DNA from: Amycolatopsis sp. NBC_01488 | GTDB lineage: Bacteria > Actinomycetota > Actinomycetes > Mycobacteriales > Pseudonocardiaceae | Assembly (NCBI RefSeq): GCF_036227105.1 | Contig: NZ_CP109434.1 | Coordinates: 8,962,501-9,026,500 of the forward strand | Direction of reading: 5' to 3' | Length of the DNA stretch: 64,000 nucleotides | Shown here: one piece after another, positions 8,915-17,572 of the stretch | Layout of the letters: each line of letters starts with the position of its first letter | Position numbering within the stretch: position 1 is the first letter of the stretch | The notes under the pieces: model-generated | Database searches by the model: none | What the model was told of the DNA's origin: nothing | Seen by the model: the letters and a program-made list of their open reading frames with translations, nothing else | Program-made: the position numbers and the translations under genes

Positions 8915-10448
8915 GTGACCACCGACAGACGCCGGTTCCTCAAGGGCGCCGGCCTCGCGGCCGCCACCGCGGGCGTGCCTCTCCCCGCGCCCTCCGCAGA
9001 CCTCGATCTCGCGCGGCTGTGCGACCGCTACCAGTGGCTGGTGGGCGACCACCACACGCACAGCCAGTACTCCTACGACGCGATGTACCGGATCGACCAG
9101 ATCGCCCGCGGCGGGCGGGCGCACGGCGCGGACTGGATCGTGTTCACCGACCACGGCCACGCCGAGCACGAGAAGGCGTCCGTCGAGCCCACGGAGGCGG
9201 ACTTCCTCGCCGCCCGGCGGAAGTACCCCGACCTGCTGCTGTGGCACGGCGTGGAGTGGAACGTCCCGGGCGCCGAACACGCGACCGTGTTCTTCGAGGC
9301 CGGTTCGGAGCAGGCGGCCAAGCTGCGGGAGTTCGAGCGGAGCTTCGACTGGCGGCTGACGAACTCCGAGGCGTCGAGCCCGGCGAACGAAGCCCTCGCG
9401 CTGCGGGCGTTGCGCTGGCTGGCGTCGGAGGAACAGGCGAAACGGATCCACGCGCCGGTCGTGCTGATCAACCACCCGCTGCGCAACGGCCGCGTCGCGC
9501 CGCACGAGCTGCGCGCCTACCGCGACGCCGCGCCGGGCATCGTGATCGGCATGGAGGGCGCACCCGGCGCGCAGGCGGACGGCTTCCCGAAGCCGCTCGG
9601 CAACGGCGGCGGCCCGCGGCGGCTACGCGAACGGCCCCGGCCCGAACTCGTGGCCGGGCTTCCCGGCCGAGGCGTACCGGACGTTCGGCGGCTGGGACTG
9701 GGCGACGGCGAAGGTCGGCGGCCTGTGGGACTCGCTGCTCGCCGAGGGCAAGCCGTGGTGGATCACCACGAACTCCGACTCGCACTACAACCGCGGCGAC
9801 ACGCTGGTCCGTCCGGACGTGCCGGGTGACTGGTACGACACCCACGGCAAGTTCCCGGACCCGATCGACACGGGCGTCCCGCAGCTGCTGGCGCCATACG
9901 CGGACTTCTACCCCGGCGAGTTCAGCCGCACGTACGTCGGCGTGACGCGGCGAAGCCTCCAGGGCGTCCTGGAGGGCCTGCGGGCCGGGCGGATCTGGCT
10001 GACGCACGGCGGGCTGGCGCAGGACCTGCAGGTCGGCGCGTACGGCGGCGGTTCCTCGGCGACGCTGGGCGGCCGGCTGCGCGTGCCGCGCGGGTCGGAC
10101 GTCACGGTCGCGATCTCGGCGCGCCTGGCGTCCCGGCCGAACGGCGGCGGTTCGCTGCCGCGCCTGGCACGTCTCGACGTCATCGCGGGCCCGGTGACCG
10201 GTCCGGTGGTCGATCCCGACACGACGACCGCGCCGGGCACCCGGGTCGTGAAGTCGTTCGAGCCGCGCTGGGCGCCCGGGCGGCAGGTCGTGTTCCGGCA
10301 CACCTTCCGGAACGTGCGTTCGCCGTTCTACGCGCGGGTCCGGGGGACGAACGGTGACGCCGAGCCCATGCCGGACGTAATCGGGCAGGCGAACCCGTTC
10401 GAGGACTTGTGGTTGTACGCCAACCCGATTTTCGTGGACGTGTGCTGA
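8915..10448 (+). pseudogene. Secreted PHP-domain phosphoesterase, frameshifted near 9613
   Basis: The N-terminal half runs from the GTG at 8915: twin-arginine signal RRRFLKGAG, then PHP-type motifs DHHTHSQYSYD and FTDHGHAEH typical of metal-dependent phosphoesterases. The frame breaks at 9613-9615. Protein-like sequence continues in the +1 frame from about 9614 (YANGPGPNSWPGF, then ITTNSDSHYN and LTHGG) to the stop at 10448. One extra C in the CCC at 9613-9615 would explain it, since removing a base joins both halves into one protein of about 510 residues with all metal motifs in order. It is either a real inactivating mutation or a sequencing error. The family is common in actinobacteria; the substrate is unknown. 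Confidence 0.75.
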
Positions 10449-10477
10449 ACGGGAGAGTGCTGCTCGTCCGGGTGGTG

Positions 10478-11512
10478 ATGACCGGGCTGCGATGGCTGCT
10501 GAACCTGCCTTCGCCGGTGCTGCGCGTGCTCGCCGGCCGTCCGATCGTGGTGGACGGGCGGCAGCCGGTGCCGACCGCCCGGATGCTGATGCGGGTGTCG
10601 CGGTTCGCGCCGTTCGACGCGCCGCACCAGAACGGCAGCCTCGCGCGGGCCCGGCAGGAGCTGAACCTGGCGGGCGCGTTGGCGGGCGCCGGGATCTGCC
10701 CGGGCGTCCGGACGCGCGATTCGTCGTGGCCGGGGCCCGGCGGGCCGCTGCCGCTGCGGCTGTACGAACCGGCCGGGCTCCCGGCGCCCGGGCCGGCGAT
10801 CGTGTACTTCCACGGCGGCGGGTTCGTGCTCGGCAGCCTGGACACGCACGAAGGCGCGTGCCGGCTGCTGGCCGAGGAGGCCGGGGTGCGGGTGGTGTCG
10901 ATCGGCTACCGGCTGGCGCCGGAGCACCCGTTCCCGGCGGCGGCCGCGGACGCGGTGGCGGCGTTCGCTCACGTGTCGTCCCACGCGCCGGAGTTCGGCA
11001 TCGACCCGGCACGGCTCGCGGTGGGCGGTGACAGCAGCGGCGGCAACCTGGCGGCGGTGGTGGCCCACGCGGCGGCCCGCGGCGAACTGCCGCGCCCGGC
11101 GTTCAGCCTGCTGCTGACCCCGGCGACGGACGCGCTCGGCTCGTCGGAGTCGCACCGCCGGTTCGGGACGGGCTTCCGCCTCGACCGCGACGAGTGGGCC
11201 TGGTACCGCGCGCAGTACCTGCGCGACCCGGCTCACTACGCGGACCCGCGGGCTTCGGTCCTCTACGACGACCAGCTGTCCGGCCTCCCGCCGACGTACG
11301 TGGCAACGTGCGGCTTCGACCTGCTGCGCGACGAAGGCGAGGCCTACGCCCTCCGCCTCGCTTCCGCCGGGGTCCCGCTGGTGCACCGGCGCCACGAAGG
11401 GCAGCTGCACGGCTTCGCCAACCGCGTCGGCATCGACCCGGACGCCCGCGCGGCCATGCTCCACGCGGCCGGCGTCCTCCGCGCCGGCCTCGCCCTCAGC
11501 CCCGGCGCGTGA
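10478..11512 (+). CDS. Alpha/beta hydrolase, hormone-sensitive-lipase family esterase
   Basis: A carboxylesterase or lipase of about 344 residues. HSL signatures are clear: oxyanion hole YFHGGGFVLGS, nucleophile elbow GGDSSGGN, acid region DLLRDEGEAY and the histidine in GQLHGFAN. The N-terminal 80 residues form the hydrophobic, basic cap typical of mycobacterial Lip-type esterases. The start is uncertain: ATG 10478 is taken, while GTG 10457 and GTG 10409 (overlapping the PHP gene) are in frame. Its TGA leads directly into the 21-bp repeat array. Confidence 0.9.
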   Translation: MTGLRWLLNLPSPVLRVLAGRPIVVDGRQPVPTARMLMRVSRFAPFDAPHQNGSLARARQELNLAGALAGAGICPGVRTRDSSWPGPGGPLPLRLYEPAGLPAPGPAIVYFHGGGFVLGSLDTHEGACRLLAEEAGVRVVSIGYRLAPEHPFPAAAADAVAAFAHVSSHAPEFGIDPARLAVGGDSSGGNLAAVVAHAAARGELPRPAFSLLLTPATDALGSSESHRRFGTGFRLDRDEWAWYRAQYLRDPAHYADPRASVLYDDQLSGLPPTYVATCGFDLLRDEGEAYALRLASAGVPLVHRRHEGQLHGFANRVGIDPDARAAMLHAAGVLRAGLALSPGA

Positions 11513-11685
11513 CCAGCGGGGCATCACCCGTGCTTGGAGAGGCATCAAGCGTGATCAGCGGGGCATCACCCGTGATTGAAGGGGCACCACCGCGATGCCC
11601 GCCCAATCACGAGTGATGCCCGCCCAATCACGCGAGATGCCCGCCCAATCACGAGTGATGCCCGCCCAATCACGCGAGATGCCTG
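11513..11685. repeat. 21-bp tandem repeat array A between convergent stop codons
   Basis: It fills the whole gap between the esterase stop and the histidine kinase stop. Four exact-period copies start at 11595, 11616, 11637 and 11658. Each begins ATGCCCGCCCAATCACG and ends alternately AGTG or CGAG, giving a 42-bp higher-order unit; a truncated fifth copy at 11679 holds the kinase stop codon. To the left, inverted units (GGGCATCACCCGTG...) start at the esterase stop, so the centre near 11590 can fold into a hairpin. The array is likely to end transcription from both sides. The same family occurs at 36410, 41503 and 49344. Confidence 0.85.
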
Positions 11686-12810
11686 TCAGCGCACGGGGAG
11701 GTGGACGGTCACTCCCAGGCCGCCGCCCACGATCGGTTCCGCCGTCACGCTTCCGCCGTGGGCCGCGACCGCCGCGCGGACGATCGAGAGGCCCAGGCCC
11801 GCGCCCGAACGCGCCGTCCGGGCCACGCCGGCCCGGCGGAACGGCTCGAACAGCTCCGCCACCGTCGCCGGGTCCACCAGGCCGCCGGACGAGCGCACCC
11901 GCAGCGTCGACCACTGCGGCCCCGGCTGCGTCACGACCTCCAGCCAGCCGCCCTCGACGTTGTGGCGGACCGCGTTCTCCAGCAGGTTGCCCGCGATCCG
12001 CTCCAGCAGCGCCGGGTCGCCGAACGCGGGCGCCGGCACCACCGCGAACGTCGCCCGGATCCCGCGCTGCTCGGCTTCCGCGCGCGCCGCGCGCCAGGCC
12101 CGGTCGACGACGGCTGCCAGGTCGACCGGCTCGCGGACGCCGAGCCCGGCGCCGTCGGTGCGGGCCAGCAGCAGCAGCGAGTTCACCAGCTGCCCGGCGC
12201 GCTCGGTCGCGTCGCGGACGACGCCGCCCATCCGCCGCAGCTCGGCTTCGTCGGCGTCGTCGTCGGCGAGGGTGACGTCGAGCTCGGTGCGGATCACCGC
12301 CAACGGCGTCCGCAGCTCGTGGCTCGCGTTGGCGACGAAGTGGCGTTGCGCGTCGAAGGCGGCCTGGAGCCGGTCGAGCATGTCGTCGAACGTCTCGGCC
12401 AGCACGGCCAGCTCGTCGCGCGGGCGCACCGCGCCGATCCGCTCCCCCAGCGACTCGACCGACAGCCGCCGCGCGGTGCCGGTGATCTCGCGCAGCGGCA
12501 GCAGGACGCGGGAGGTGAACGTCCAGGCGAGGATCGCCGCGGCCGCCACCACCAGCAGGAACGCGATCGACCCGAACAGCAGCATCCGGTCGCGGGCGTG
12601 CACGCGCAGGTGCTCGGCGAGCGTCGACGCGTCGACCGTCACGCCGTCGACGACCACCGTGCTGCCCGGCGGCATCTGCGGGACGGCGGCGAGCGAGTCC
12701 CGCACCAGCGTCCAGGCCAGCCAGAGCAGCAGCAGGCTGACGGCGGCGACCAGCACGGTCGCCAGCAGGGTGATCCGGGCGCGGAGGCTGCGGGTGCCCG
12801 GCAGGTTCAC
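11686..12810 (-). CDS. Two-component sensor histidine kinase
   Basis: A 374-residue membrane kinase. Two membrane segments (about residues 12-34 and 78-98) flank a short outside loop of about 40 residues. A HAMP linker follows (about 100-150), then the HisKA box FVANASHELRTPLAVIR with phospho-acceptor H164 and the ATPase domain with N box NLLENAVRHN and G box GAGLGLSIVRAAVAAHGG. The first G box is weak (RVRSSGGLV in place of a DNGPG-type sequence). The GTG start overlaps the regulator stop (GTGA), so kinase and regulator are co-translated. The signal is unknown. Confidence 0.93.
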   Translation of the reverse strand: MNLPGTRSLRARITLLATVLVAAVSLLLLWLAWTLVRDSLAAVPQMPPGSTVVVDGVTVDASTLAEHLRVHARDRMLLFGSIAFLLVVAAAAILAWTFTSRVLLPLREITGTARRLSVESLGERIGAVRPRDELAVLAETFDDMLDRLQAAFDAQRHFVANASHELRTPLAVIRTELDVTLADDDADEAELRRMGGVVRDATERAGQLVNSLLLLARTDGAGLGVREPVDLAAVVDRAWRAARAEAEQRGIRATFAVVPAPAFGDPALLERIAGNLLENAVRHNVEGGWLEVVTQPGPQWSTLRVRSSGGLVDPATVAELFEPFRRAGVARTARSGAGLGLSIVRAAVAAHGGSVTAEPIVGGGLGVTVHLPVR

Positions 12811-13484
12811 GCGCGCGGCGTGCCCGGCTCCGGCACCCGGTACCCGGAGCCGACGACGGTCTCGATGATCCCCGGCTCGCCGAGCTTCTTGCGCAGCGTC
12901 ATGACGGTGACCCGGACGGTCGTGGTGAACGGGTCGGCGTTCTCGTCCCAGACGCGCTCGAGCAGCTCCTCGCTGCTGACCACCGACCCGGCGGCCTGCA
13001 GGAGCACCTCGAGGACGCCGAATTCCTTGCGCGTGAGCTCGACCGGCCCGCTCGCGCGCCGGACGGTGCGCTTCGCCGGGTCCAGCTCGACGTCCCCGGC
13101 GGTGAGCAGCGGCGGCGCGGCGGGCGTGGCACGCCGGCCCAGCGCCCGCACGCGCGCGACCAGCTCGGGGAAGGCGAACGGCTTGGCCAGGTAGTCGTCG
13201 GCGCCGAGGGACAGCCCCTCGACGCGGTCGGACACCGAGCTGCTCGCGGTCAGCATCAGCACCCGGGTCAGCTCCCCGGACGCGACGATCTCCCGGCACA
13301 GCTCGTCACCGGACATCCCGGGCAGGTCCCGGTCCAGCAACACGACGTCGTACCGCGTGACGGCGGCCTTTTCGTGGCCGTCGTCACCCGTGAGCGCGAC
13401 GTCCACCGCCATGCCCTCGCGGCGCAGGCCACGGGCGATCGCGTCGGCCAGGGGTTCTTCGTCCTCGACTACCAAAACTCGCAC
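12807..13484 (-). CDS. OmpR-family response regulator
   Basis: A 225-residue regulator. The receiver domain has acidic pocket VEDEE, phospho-acceptor D51 (VVLLDRDLPG), T in MLTAS and K in DDYLAKPF. A winged-helix DNA-binding domain follows (about 128-220, ending TVVGSGYRVPEPG). The GTG start gives the canonical MRVLVVEDEE beginning. It precedes and overlaps its kinase. The promoter lies immediately upstream at 13496-13523. Confidence 0.94.
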   Translation of the reverse strand: MRVLVVEDEEPLADAIARGLRREGMAVDVALTGDDGHEKAAVTRYDVVLLDRDLPGMSGDELCREIVASGELTRVLMLTASSSVSDRVEGLSLGADDYLAKPFAFPELVARVRALGRRATPAAPPLLTAGDVELDPAKRTVRRASGPVELTRKEFGVLEVLLQAAGSVVSSEELLERVWDENADPFTTTVRVTVMTLRKKLGEPGIIETVVGSGYRVPEPGTPRA

Positions 13485-13495
13485 AAGACCACAAT

Positions 13496-13523
13496 TCCAT
13501 ATTTTCCTGAGAGTGCCCTTTAA
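13496..13523 (-). promoter_or_regulatory. Probable promoter of the two-component operon
   Basis: On the minus strand TTAAAG (13518-13523) and TATGGA (13496-13501) are 16 bases apart, in an AT-rich patch that stands out from its surroundings. The -35 hexamer overlaps the TAA stop (13520-13522) of the upstream pucR gene. This allows the regulator to be transcribed independently, with a leader of only a few bases. Confidence 0.5.
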
Positions 13524-15043
13524 GGACGATGTGCGCCGGGTGTGGCCCACCGGAGCGCGAACCACAGCCGCATCCGGGTCTCCGGGTCGGCCAAGTCCAC
13601 GTCCAGCGCCTTCTCCACCTGGGCGATCCGGTGCCGGACGCTGTTGCGGTGCACGCCCAGCTCGGCGGCCGTCGGTTCCCAGCCGCCGTGGTGGGCCAGC
13701 CAGGTGCGCAAGGTCCGGACCAGCTCGCGGTCCTGGTCGCGCTCGACCGCGACCAGCGGCGCAAGGACCTTCTCCGCGAAGCCCCGGGAAGCGTCCGGGG
13801 TCACCAAGGCGTCGAAGTCCGGCGGCCCGCTTCCCGCGAGCACCGGACGGCCGAGTGCGCGGGCGCGTGCCAGCAGCAAGTCCGCTTCCGCGCAAGCCTG
13901 GGCCAGCCGGGAAGCCGGCCCCGGCGAGCCCACCGCCGCCAGCCACCCCGACGACCGCAAGTCCTCGAGCGAGGCTAGCGACGGCGAAGCCCCCGCGATG
14001 GCCACGAAAGACGGCCCGGGCAGCACCGAAACCAACGGCGTGTCGAGCCGCGCGCGCAGCCAGTCCGGCCGCTGGGCCACCTCGCCGGGGCCTCGCCGGT
14101 ACGCCGCCCCGGCGACCAGCCGGACGACGTCCGAGCCGACCACGGAACGGGCCACCTCGCCCGGAGACGCCCGGGCCAGCAGGAGCCCGGTCGCCGCCGC
14201 GCCCAGCTCGGCCGCGTCCGAACCCGCCCGTCCAACCAGGCCCAGCAGTGCGGCGCCGACCGCGAGGATCGCCCGGTCGGCGCCGTCGAAGCGCCGGGTC
14301 CGGCCGACGACCACCAGGTGCGACGCCGTGGCCTGCGGGTACACCGGCTGGACCACGACGAACTCCGCGCCGGCCTCGGTGGTCGCGCTGCGGATGCCGC
14401 TGCCCGCACGGACCGTCGCCATCAGCTCGCGCACCGGGGGCGGCAGCGGGGTGGGCGCGTCGTGCGCCGACGCCAGGACGTCCCCCGCGCCGACCAGCGC
14501 GACCCACGAGCGCAGCCGCGCCGCCAGCGACGACGTCAGCTCGCCCAGCCCGCCACCCGCGGCCCGCGTCAAGGCCTCGCGCGCCGCCGTGATCCGCCGC
14601 TGCTCCCGCTGGCCCGCCTCGGTCAGCGCGACCGACACCGCCTGGTTGACGGCCAGGAACGGCGTCCGCGACGGCACCACCAGCAACGGCAGCCCGTGCC
14701 GCGCGCACGCCCGGCGCAGTGGCTCCGGCAGCGTCTCGTGCACCGTCGGGGTGAGCCCGAACCCCAAGGCCGTCACACCGGCTTCGCGCAGCCCGCGCAC
14801 GTACCGGTCGACCTCGAAAGCCTCGGACGGCAGGTTCACCCCCGCGGTCAGGATCAGCTCGGCCCCCACCAGGTAGGGCGCGGGGTCGCGCAGCTCGCTG
14901 ACGTGGGCCCAGCGCACCGCCGCGTCGAGCGCACCCGGCCGCAGGGTCTCGCGGACCACGTCGAGCGCCAGCTCCCGGTGGCCGACCACCGCCCGTAACG
15001 GGATGTTCACCTCAGTGGACACCGGATCCGTGATCGAGGTCAT
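13520..15043 (-). CDS. PucR/CdaR-type transcriptional regulator
   Basis: A protein of about 507 residues from the ATG at 15043; a longer frame starts at 15079. The N-terminal PucR domain (about 15-130, ELILTAGVNLP) senses ligand. A middle GGDEF-like fold region follows, then the C-terminal helix-turn-helix (RTWLAHHGGWEPTAAELGVH and NSVRHRIAQVEKAL). PucR proteins control purine, allantoin, GABA and other nitrogen-compound genes. It is divergent from the symporter-ureohydrolase-decarboxylase operon at 15146-22012, with about 100 bases between them, so it is the likely regulator of that operon. Confidence 0.9.
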   Translation of the reverse strand: MTSITDPVSTEVNIPLRAVVGHRELALDVVRETLRPGALDAAVRWAHVSELRDPAPYLVGAELILTAGVNLPSEAFEVDRYVRGLREAGVTALGFGLTPTVHETLPEPLRRACARHGLPLLVVPSRTPFLAVNQAVSVALTEAGQREQRRITAAREALTRAAGGGLGELTSSLAARLRSWVALVGAGDVLASAHDAPTPLPPPVRELMATVRAGSGIRSATTEAGAEFVVVQPVYPQATASHLVVVGRTRRFDGADRAILAVGAALLGLVGRAGSDAAELGAAATGLLLARASPGEVARSVVGSDVVRLVAGAAYRRGPGEVAQRPDWLRARLDTPLVSVLPGPSFVAIAGASPSLASLEDLRSSGWLAAVGSPGPASRLAQACAEADLLLARARALGRPVLAGSGPPDFDALVTPDASRGFAEKVLAPLVAVERDQDRELVRTLRTWLAHHGGWEPTAAELGVHRNSVRHRIAQVEKALDVDLADPETRMRLWFALRWATPGAHRP

Positions 15044-15145
15044 TTCATCCCTATCGAGGTCGAGTTGGAGACGAATCATCCCATGCCGAAGGGGTCGCGG
15101 GCGAACCTACGGTGGCTCGAACACCACCGAGGCAAGGAGGACACC
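15044..15145. promoter_or_regulatory. Divergent promoter region, pucR / SSS symporter
   Basis: A 102-base gap between divergent genes. A strong ribosome-binding site AAGGAGG (15134-15140) precedes the symporter GTG at 15146. A -10-like CTACGGT lies at about 15110 on the plus strand, but no convincing -35 or operator palindrome is visible. Confidence 0.4.
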
Positions 15146-16594
15146 GTGACCGGCGACTACGCGGTGATCGCGCTCTACATCGCGGGCATGCTCGGGGTCG
15201 GCTGGTACGGCCTCCGGCTCGCGAAGACGAAGTCCGACTACCTCGTCGCCGGACGGCGGCTGGGCTGGTTCATGTACTCCGGCACCATGTCGGCCGTCGT
15301 GCTCGGCGGCGCGTCCACCGTCGGCGGCGTGAAGCTCGGCTACACCTACGGCATCTCCGGCATGTGGCTGGTCGTCAGCATCGGCGTCGGCATCCTGGTC
15401 CTGCACGCGCTGTTCGCGCGGCGGCTGGTGAAGCTCAAGGTCTACACCGTCGGCGAGATGCTCGACCTGCGCTACGGCGGCCACACGAGCGCCGTGTCCG
15501 GCATCGTCATGTGGGGCTACACCCTGATGCTCACGGTCACCTCGACGCTGGCCTTCGCGTCCATCTTCAAGGTGCTCTTCGACCTGCCGAGCTGGGCCGG
15601 GATCGCGATCGGCGGCTCGATCGTGGTGCTCTACTCGGTGCTCGGCGGCATGTGGTCGATCACGCTCACCGACATCGCCCAGTTCGTCATCAAGACCATC
15701 GGCATCCTGGCGATCCTGCTGCCGGTCGCGATCAGCTCCGCCGGCGGCTTCTCCGGCATGAGCGCGAAGCTCGACGCGAGCTTCTTCAGCTTCACCTCGA
15801 TCGGCACCGACACGATCATCACCTACTTCGTCATCTACACCTTCGGCCTGCTGATCGGCCAGGACATCTGGCAGCGCGTGTTCACCGCCCGCACCCCGGC
15901 GATCGCGACGTCCGGCGGCCTCACCTCCGGCGTCTACTGCCTGGTCTACGGCCTGGCCGGCGCCCTGATCGGCACCGCGGCGCACGCGTTGTACCCGGAC
16001 CTCGCCAGCGCGCAGGACGCCTTCGCGACGATCGTCGAACGCCTGCTGCCGACCGGCGTCCGCGGCCTGGTGCTGGCCGCCGCCCTCTCGGCGATGATGT
16101 CGACCGCGAGCGGCGCGCTGATCGCGTGCTCCACCACCACGACGTCGGACCTGCTGTCCAAGCTGGGCCTGAAGAAGGGCGGCGAGGTCAGCCGCAACCG
16201 CGTCACGACGCTGGTGCTCGGCCTGGTCGCGATCGGCATCGCGATGGTCGTCGACGACGTCGTCGACGCGCTCACCATCGCCTACGACATCCTGGTCGGC
16301 GGCCTGCTGGTCGCGATCGTCGGCGCGCTGTTCTGGAAGCGCGGCACGCGGCAGGGCGCGTACGCGTCGATGATCGCCGGCACCCTGTCCGTGGTGACGT
16401 TCATGATCGTCGACGGCGTCGAAGCCAACTCCCCGATCTACTGGGGCCTCGGCGCGAGCCTGGTGGTGTACCTGGCCGTCAGCTTCGCGACGCCGCGCAC
16501 GGCCGACTCGATCCTCAGCACGTGGACCCGCCGCCTGAACGGCGACGAGACCGCACCCGAAGACGTGGCCACCCCCGCGTCCGTCCGAGCCTGA
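15146..16594 (+). CDS. Sodium:solute symporter (SSS family)
   Basis: A 482-residue membrane transporter with about 13 hydrophobic segments and the SSS hallmark DYLVAGRRLGWFMYSG near the N-terminus. The GTG is chosen because AAGGAGG lies six bases upstream; the longer frame from 15065 adds a charged, non-hydrophobic leader. It is the first gene of a five-gene operon. Position and partners suggest uptake of a guanidino or amino compound (arginine, agmatine or guanidinobutyrate), but substrate cannot be read from sequence. Confidence 0.92.
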   Translation: MTGDYAVIALYIAGMLGVGWYGLRLAKTKSDYLVAGRRLGWFMYSGTMSAVVLGGASTVGGVKLGYTYGISGMWLVVSIGVGILVLHALFARRLVKLKVYTVGEMLDLRYGGHTSAVSGIVMWGYTLMLTVTSTLAFASIFKVLFDLPSWAGIAIGGSIVVLYSVLGGMWSITLTDIAQFVIKTIGILAILLPVAISSAGGFSGMSAKLDASFFSFTSIGTDTIITYFVIYTFGLLIGQDIWQRVFTARTPAIATSGGLTSGVYCLVYGLAGALIGTAAHALYPDLASAQDAFATIVERLLPTGVRGLVLAAALSAMMSTASGALIACSTTTTSDLLSKLGLKKGGEVSRNRVTTLVLGLVAIGIAMVVDDVVDALTIAYDILVGGLLVAIVGALFWKRGTRQGAYASMIAGTLSVVTFMIVDGVEANSPIYWGLGASLVVYLAVSFATPRTADSILSTWTRRLNGDETAPEDVATPASVRA

Positions 16595-16618
16595 CCACGA
16601 GAACAGGAGCGCACTGCA

Positions 16619-17572
16619 GTGAACGACATGCCCCCGGTCGGCCCGCTCGACTCGTCCCGGGTCCCCCGCTTCGCCGGCTTCGCGACCTTCGCGCGCCTGC
16701 CGCGGATCGACCAGGTCGCCCACGCCGACGTCGCCGTCGTCGGGGTGCCCTTCGACTCCGGCGTGTCCTACCGGCCCGGCGCGCGGTTCGGCCCGGCGGC
16801 CGTGCGCGAGGCGAGCCGGCTGCTGCGGCCGTACCACCCGGAGCTGGACGTCTCGCCGTTCGCCGAGCGCCAGGTCGTCGACGCCGGCGACATCGCGGTC
16901 AACCCGTTCAACATCGGCGAAGCGATCGAGACGCTGCAGCAGGAAGCCGAAGCGCTGCAAGCGAACGGGACGCGGCTGGTGACCGTCGGCGGCGACCACA
17001 CCATCGCGCTGCCGCTGCTGCGGGCCGTGGCGAAGAAGCACGGACCCGTCGCGCTGCTGCACTTCGACGCGCACCTCGACACGTGGGACACCTACTTCGG
17101 CGAGCCGTACACCCACGGCACCCCGTTCCGGCGCGCGTCCGAGGAGGGCATCCTCGACACGAGCGCGCTGTCGCACGTCGGCACGCGCGGCCCGCTGTAC
17201 GGCAAGCGGGACCTCGAAGAGGACCGGCGGCTCGGCTTCGGCATCGTCACTTCCGGCGACGTCCTGCGCCGCGGCGTCGCCGAGACCGTCGACGCGCTGC
17301 GGCAGCGCATCGGCGACCGGCCGCTGTACGTCTCGGTCGACATCGACGTCCTCGACCCGGCCCACGCGCCCGGCACCGGCACGCCCGAGGCGGGCGGGCT
17401 GACCAGCCGGGAACTGCTGGAAATCCTGCGTGGACTGCGCGACCTGAACCTGGTCGGCGCGGACGTCGTCGAGCTGGCCCCGGCCTACGACCACGCCGAG
17501 ATCACCGCCATCGCGGCCTCCCACGTCGCCTACGACCTGGTGAGCCTGCTGACCCTCGGGAAGGGCGAATGA
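16619..17572 (+). CDS. Agmatinase/guanidinobutyrase-family ureohydrolase
   Basis: A 317-residue manganese ureohydrolase that cleaves a guanidino compound to an amine and urea. Metal ligands are intact: [19 protein letters not shown] and [19 protein letters not shown]. The GTG start follows ACAGGAG. The family covers agmatinase, guanidinobutyrase and guanidinopropionase, which are not separable by eye. The next two genes (ThDP decarboxylase, aminobutyraldehyde-type dehydrogenase) fit a guanidinobutyrase that makes GABA and urea. Its stop overlaps the next start (ATGA). Confidence 0.9.
   Translation: MNDMPPVGPLDSSRVPRFAGFATFARLPRIDQVAHADVAVVGVPFDSGVSYRPGARFGPAAVREASRLLRPYHPELDVSPFAERQVVDAGDIAVNPFNIGEAIETLQQEAEALQANGTRLVTVGGDHTIALPLLRAVAKKHGPVALLHFDAHLDTWDTYFGEPYTHGTPFRRASEEGILDTSALSHVGTRGPLYGKRDLEEDRRLGFGIVTSGDVLRRGVAETVDALRQRIGDRPLYVSVDIDVLDPAHAPGTGTPEAGGLTSRELLEILRGLRDLNLVGADVVELAPAYDHAEITAIAASHVAYDLVSLLTLGKGE

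Noticed and set aside
11513-11685. CRISPR-like array
   Set aside because: Units are contiguous at 21 bases without unique spacers, change orientation within the array, and no cas genes are present.
11595-12275. Plus-strand frame starting with heptad MPAQSRV/MPAQSRE repeats
   Set aside because: The heptads are the 21-bp repeats read in one frame; the rest is the antisense shadow of the histidine kinase with Arg/Pro/Ala bias.
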